Shown here: piece by piece, positions 6,565 to 8,964 of the stretch
Position numbering within the stretch: position 1 is the stretch's first letter
How the letters are laid out: every line of letters starts with the position of its first letter
Made by a program: the position numbers and the translations under genes
NCBI GenBank assembly: GCA_900547565.1
Contig: URHI01000079.1
Coordinates: forward strand, 1-8,964
Length of the DNA: 8,964 nt
DNA from: an uncultured Eubacteriales bacterium
GTDB taxonomy: Bacteria; Bacillota; Clostridia; Oscillospirales; CAG-272
Reading direction: 5' to 3'
Notes under the pieces: generated by a model
What the model was told of the DNA's origin: nothing
What the model saw: only the letters and a program-made list of their open reading frames with translations
The model's database searches: none

Positions 6565-7407
6565 ATGTGGAATGTTAAGCTGTGCATGAATGCCGGCGGG
6601 CTGGGACGCCCCGCTGACGAGGCGGTCGGTATGCTGGCCGCCGCCGGATTTGACGGCTTTTTTGTGGGCTGGAATCCGGGCGATGATCTTGGCAATATCC
6701 GGCGTGCAGCCGAGCGGGAGCATATGATGTTTCAGTCTGTGCACGCGCCCTTCAACCATGTCAATCGGCTGTGGCAGACGGGCGACGCCGCACAGGCAGT
6801 GCTCGACGAACAGCTTGCCTGCCTGCGGCAGACGGCTGAGGCGGGGGTTGATATCATGGTTACGCACACCTTCATCGGCTTCCGCGATCACACACCGACG
6901 CCGGCCGGGCCGGAAAACTACCGTATCCTGCTGGATGAGGCCGCTCGGCTGGGAGTTCGCGTCGCCCTTGAAAACACCGAGGGCGAGGAGTATCTGGATA
7001 CTCTTATGACAGCGCTCGACGGTCACCCTGCGCTGGGCTTCTGCTGGGACAGCGGACATGAGATGTGCTACAACCACAGCTGCGATATGCTTGCGAAATA
7101 TGGCAAACATATCATTTGTACGCATCTCAACGACAACCTCGGAATACACGATTTCGGCGGCGAGATCACCTATCTGGATGACCTTCATCTGCTGCCGTTT
7201 GACGGCATTGCCGATTGGAAATACAATATTTCACGGCTTGAGGCGGCAGGCTTCGGCGGCCCGCTGACCTTCGAGCTTAACCGCGGCTCCAAGCACGGCC
7301 GCTTCGACAACGAGCGCTACGCCCGACTGTCGACCGAGGAATATATCGCCCGCGCTTATGCCGCCGCCTGCCGTGTTGCGGTGCTTGCCGGGCAAATACA
7401 TAAGTGA
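6565..7407 (+). CDS. Sugar phosphate isomerase/epimerase (xylose isomerase-like TIM barrel)
   Basis: A 280-residue protein of the AP-endonuclease 2/xylose isomerase-like TIM-barrel family. It spans the usual 250-290 residues as one barrel. Candidate metal ligands sit at the normal strand ends: Glu136 (ALENTEG), Asp162 and His165 (CWDSGHEM), His187 (CTHLNDN) and Glu237 (TFELNRG). HAPF (60-63) and the DDLHLLPFDGIADW segment (205-218) match the family's substrate loop. Such enzymes isomerise or epimerise keto-sugars or sugar acids by metal-aided proton transfer; the substrate is unknown here. No signal peptide is seen, so it is cytoplasmic. The ATG lies 6 bases after GAGGTG, which overlaps the end of the dehydrogenase gene. 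Its TGA stop overlaps a GTG of the next gene, so all three genes are probably co-translated. Confidence 0.93.
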   Translation: MWNVKLCMNAGGLGRPADEAVGMLAAAGFDGFFVGWNPGDDLGNIRRAAEREHMMFQSVHAPFNHVNRLWQTGDAAQAVLDEQLACLRQTAEAGVDIMVTHTFIGFRDHTPTPAGPENYRILLDEAARLGVRVALENTEGEEYLDTLMTALDGHPALGFCWDSGHEMCYNHSCDMLAKYGKHIICTHLNDNLGIHDFGGEITYLDDLHLLPFDGIADWKYNISRLEAAGFGGPLTFELNRGSKHGRFDNERYARLSTEEYIARAYAAACRVAVLAGQIHK

Positions 7408-7410
7408 GGA
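7406..7410 (+). promoter_or_regulatory. Shine-Dalgarno site for the FAD oxidoreductase gene
   Basis: GAGGA overlaps the stop codon of the isomerase gene and lies 11 bases before the ATG at 7422. The alternative start is the GTG at 7404 (a 4-base GTGA overlap), which has no recognisable site in front of it. I prefer the ATG, but coupled initiation at the GTG is possible. Confidence 0.5.
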
Positions 7411-7421
7411 AACACGTTGTC

Positions 7422-8762
7422 ATGAAAAGTATTGAACTTGCTGTTGTTCGCATTCTGGACTGCGATGTGCTGGTGTGTGGCGGCGGTTGTGCCGGTATCG
7501 GAGCCGCGATCGCCGCGGCCAGGAGCGGTTCCCGCGTCATACTTGCCGAAGCGGACGGATATCTCGGAGGCGCCGCCACGGCGGGACTGATAGGCACCTT
7601 CATGACCTGTCTTGACGTTGCGGGCGAGCGCCAGATAATCAAGGGGATTTATGATGAGTTTATCACTGAAATGCAACGCGACGGCGGCGCAATAGACTGG
7701 CGTGAGTGCATGGGCGGCAATTCATTCTGCGGCTACCGCACCCGCGGACATGTCGGAGTGGTGCCGTATAACATTGAGTCGTTCAAGCGCACAGCCGAGC
7801 GCATGTGCGTCGAAGCGGGAGTAAAGCTGTTGTACCACGCGCGGCTTGTGGCGGCTGACATAGCCGATCCTGACGGAGCTGCTGACAGCACTCCCGTTGC
7901 CGTGTCCACTGCGCGCCGCATAGCACGTGCGTACTTTTCAACCAAAGCCGGAATATATGAAATTTCGGCAGCCGAATTTATCGACTCCACCGGCGATGCC
8001 GCCCTCGCTCATGAGGCAGGCGCAACAACCTTCTGCGGCGATGAGAACGGGGACGTTCAGACGTCGTCCATGTTTTTCTCGATAGCAGGCGTGGACCGGG
8101 CTGTACTGGACTCCTACATGGACACACATACCGAAATGCGCGAGCGGTTTTTCATGGACGAAATAGAGCGCGGACAGCGTTCGGGCGAGTTCCCGTGCGG
8201 CACGCAGAAGCTGCGCATTTTTGAAAATACCGACGGACGCTGGTATGTCAACATGGCGCAAGTTGACGAGCGTATCGACACGCTTGACCCCGAAGTCGTG
8301 ACCGCCGCCGAAATAAGTCAGCGCGAGCAGATCCCCAAAATAGTGGAATTTCTGCGGCGGCACATTCCGGGACTTGAAAACTGCTATCTGGTCGAAACCG
8401 CTCCCGCCCTCGGCATACGCGAGACCCGCCGCATTGAAGGAGAATATATGCTGCGCGGCGAAGATATTATGAGCGGGCGCAGGTTCGATGACGGCGTTGT
8501 GCTGTGCTCCAATTCGGTTGACATGCACAAAAGCGTCGGGGTGCACTATCAGCCAGTGACCGGGCAGGCAAATTATCATATACCGCTGCGCAGCCTGATC
8601 GCTCGCGGCTTCGAAAATCTCGGCATGGCAGGGGGTGGCGCTGGGGGCAGTGCGCGTCATGCCGCCCTGCTTCGCAATGGGCGAGGCGATCGGCATCACC
8701 GCCGACATGGCCCGCCGCGCCTCAGCACCGCTCAGCAGTGTTCCCGCCGACCGGGTGCGTAA
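7422..8762 (+). CDS. FAD-dependent oxidoreductase, C-terminus lost to a frameshift
   Basis: The readable frame encodes 446 residues. The start is a Rossmann-type FAD-binding fold of the FAD_oxidored (PF12831-like) family: DCDVLVCGGGCAGIGAAIAA with GxGxxG at 20-25, the ribose-binding Glu43 (VILAEADG), the LGGAATAG turn (48-55) and IDSTGDAALAHEAG (187-200). The middle part keeps YLVETAPALGIRETRRIEGEY and the family's HIPLRSLIARGFENLGMAG. After Gly404 the frame turns into Gly/Ala/Arg/His-rich residues unlike the family. The expected C-terminus, ALGAVRVMPPCFAMGEAIG..., continues one frame over to 8796. Members oxidise a C-H or C-OH bond of mostly unidentified carbohydrate-like substrates. Because the C-terminal segment normally completes the FAD site, the product is probably inactive unless the break is a sequence error. 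It is the third gene of the operon. ATG 7422 is chosen for the GAGGA upstream. Confidence 0.85.
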   Translation: MKSIELAVVRILDCDVLVCGGGCAGIGAAIAAARSGSRVILAEADGYLGGAATAGLIGTFMTCLDVAGERQIIKGIYDEFITEMQRDGGAIDWRECMGGNSFCGYRTRGHVGVVPYNIESFKRTAERMCVEAGVKLLYHARLVAADIADPDGAADSTPVAVSTARRIARAYFSTKAGIYEISAAEFIDSTGDAALAHEAGATTFCGDENGDVQTSSMFFSIAGVDRAVLDSYMDTHTEMRERFFMDEIERGQRSGEFPCGTQKLRIFENTDGRWYVNMAQVDERIDTLDPEVVTAAEISQREQIPKIVEFLRRHIPGLENCYLVETAPALGIRETRRIEGEYMLRGEDIMSGRRFDDGVVLCSNSVDMHKSVGVHYQPVTGQANYHIPLRSLIARGFENLGMAGGGAGGSARHAALLRNGRGDRHHRRHGPPRLSTAQQCSRRPGA

Positions 8763-8796
8763 GGCTATTGTTTCACGCGGCGGATGCGTGGAGTAA
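8638..8796 (+). pseudogene. Out-of-frame C-terminal remnant of the FAD oxidoreductase
   Basis: These 52 codons read ALGAVRVMPPCFAMGEAIG and continue to a TAA at 8794-8796, the normal end of this family (small hydrophobic RVMP motif, then a MGEA/MGQA helix). They are one frame away from the upstream part. Between Ala403 (8628-8630) and the alanine at 8638 only 7 bases remain. As I recall the family, about nine residues (GRCISATHx) stand between the equivalent alanines, so about 20 bases seem missing. No start codon or ribosome site is seen for separate translation. Confidence 0.8.
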
Positions 8797-8809
8797 GGCC
8801 GCAAGAGTG

Positions 8810-8874
8810 AGGTTTTTCCGAGAGGGAGCCTTTTTGAAAAAAGGCTCCCTCTCGAGCTCTCCCTCCAAAAACCT
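8810..8874. repeat. Nested inverted repeat after the catabolic operon (terminator or dispersed element)
   Basis: The inner arms CGAGAGGGAGCC (8819-8830) and GGCTCCCTCTCG (8843-8854) are a perfect 12-bp match, and the enclosed T5 and A6 runs can pair further. The outer arms AGGTTTTT (8810-8817) and AAAAACCT (8867-8874) also match perfectly, with a 12-base bulge on the right. It begins 13 bases after the reconstructed stop at 8796. It could end transcription of the operon, but no T-run follows on either strand. The two-level symmetry also suits a REP- or MITE-like intergenic element. Confidence 0.6.
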
Positions 8875-8964
8875 TCCCCAAAAGCAAATTAATGAATATT
8901 TTTGCAGCCGTGGGTTTGGGCAGAGTCGCAGCGCACATTTGTCAGAAAAAATAAATTACCCGGC
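8875..8964. other. Intergenic end of the window with no recognised feature
   Basis: The last 90 bases are AT-rich and hold no convincing reading frame, RNA gene or promoter that I could identify. Confidence 0.5.

Noticed and set aside
6229..7188. Minus-strand open frame of 319 codons opposite the dehydrogenase and isomerase genes
   Set aside because: It is antisense to two recognised genes with conserved motifs, and its composition fits a GC-rich shadow frame.
8628..8650. Programmed ribosomal frameshifting as the reason for the broken oxidoreductase
   Set aside because: There is no clear slippery heptamer, and a change of frame would still leave the conserved RCISATH-like residues missing. 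A deletion or sequence error explains more.
7938..8804. Minus-strand open frame of 288 codons opposite the FAD oxidoreductase
   Set aside because: It is a shadow of the oxidoreductase, whose family motifs lie on the plus strand in this stretch.

Overview
The window looks like chromosomal DNA of a moderately GC-rich Firmicute, probably class Clostridia. The basis is the gene order rimP-nusA-ylxR-ylxQ-infB on the minus strand, which is the standard Gram-positive nusA-infB operon including its two small RNA-binding-protein genes. AG-rich Shine-Dalgarno sites before almost every gene and a short NusA without C-terminal acidic repeats agree with this. No genus can be named from the sequence alone.

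Layout: (1) Bases 1-56 lie downstream of infB and may hold the first codons of the next operon gene (rbfA would be usual), but this is weak. (2) Bases 57-5270, minus strand, carry infB (with an unusually long low-complexity linker), ylxQ, ylxR, nusA and rimP. They are tightly spaced and read from one promoter at 5344-5372, through a leader of about 65 bases with a strong hairpin. (3) Bases 5271-5514 are a divergent intergenic region with two back-to-back promoters, both with good -35 boxes, 17-base spacers and extended -10 boxes. (4) Bases 5515-8796, plus strand, form a three-gene accessory operon: a divergent GpsA-like NAD(P)-dependent dehydrogenase, a xylose-isomerase-like TIM-barrel sugar phosphate isomerase/epimerase, and an FAD-dependent oxidoreductase whose C-terminus is broken by a frameshift. 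(5) Bases 8797-8964 are non-coding and hold a large nested inverted repeat.

The minus-strand genes serve translation initiation (IF2), 30S maturation (RimP), transcription elongation and antitermination (NusA) and RNA binding (YlxR, YlxQ). The plus-strand genes look like a small catabolic module for a sugar, polyol or sugar acid: two oxidoreductases with different cofactors flank an isomerase/epimerase. The substrate cannot be read from the sequence.

The points most worth a second look are: the apparent loss of about 20 bases within the conserved C-terminal FAD motif of the oxidoreductase; the 13-copy in-frame pentapeptide repeat in IF2, which shows a 75-base higher-order duplication; the unusual substrate-side motifs of the GpsA-like protein; the rimP leader hairpin; and the nested inverted repeat at the right end. 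I saw no mobile-element genes, CRISPR array, tRNA or rRNA.
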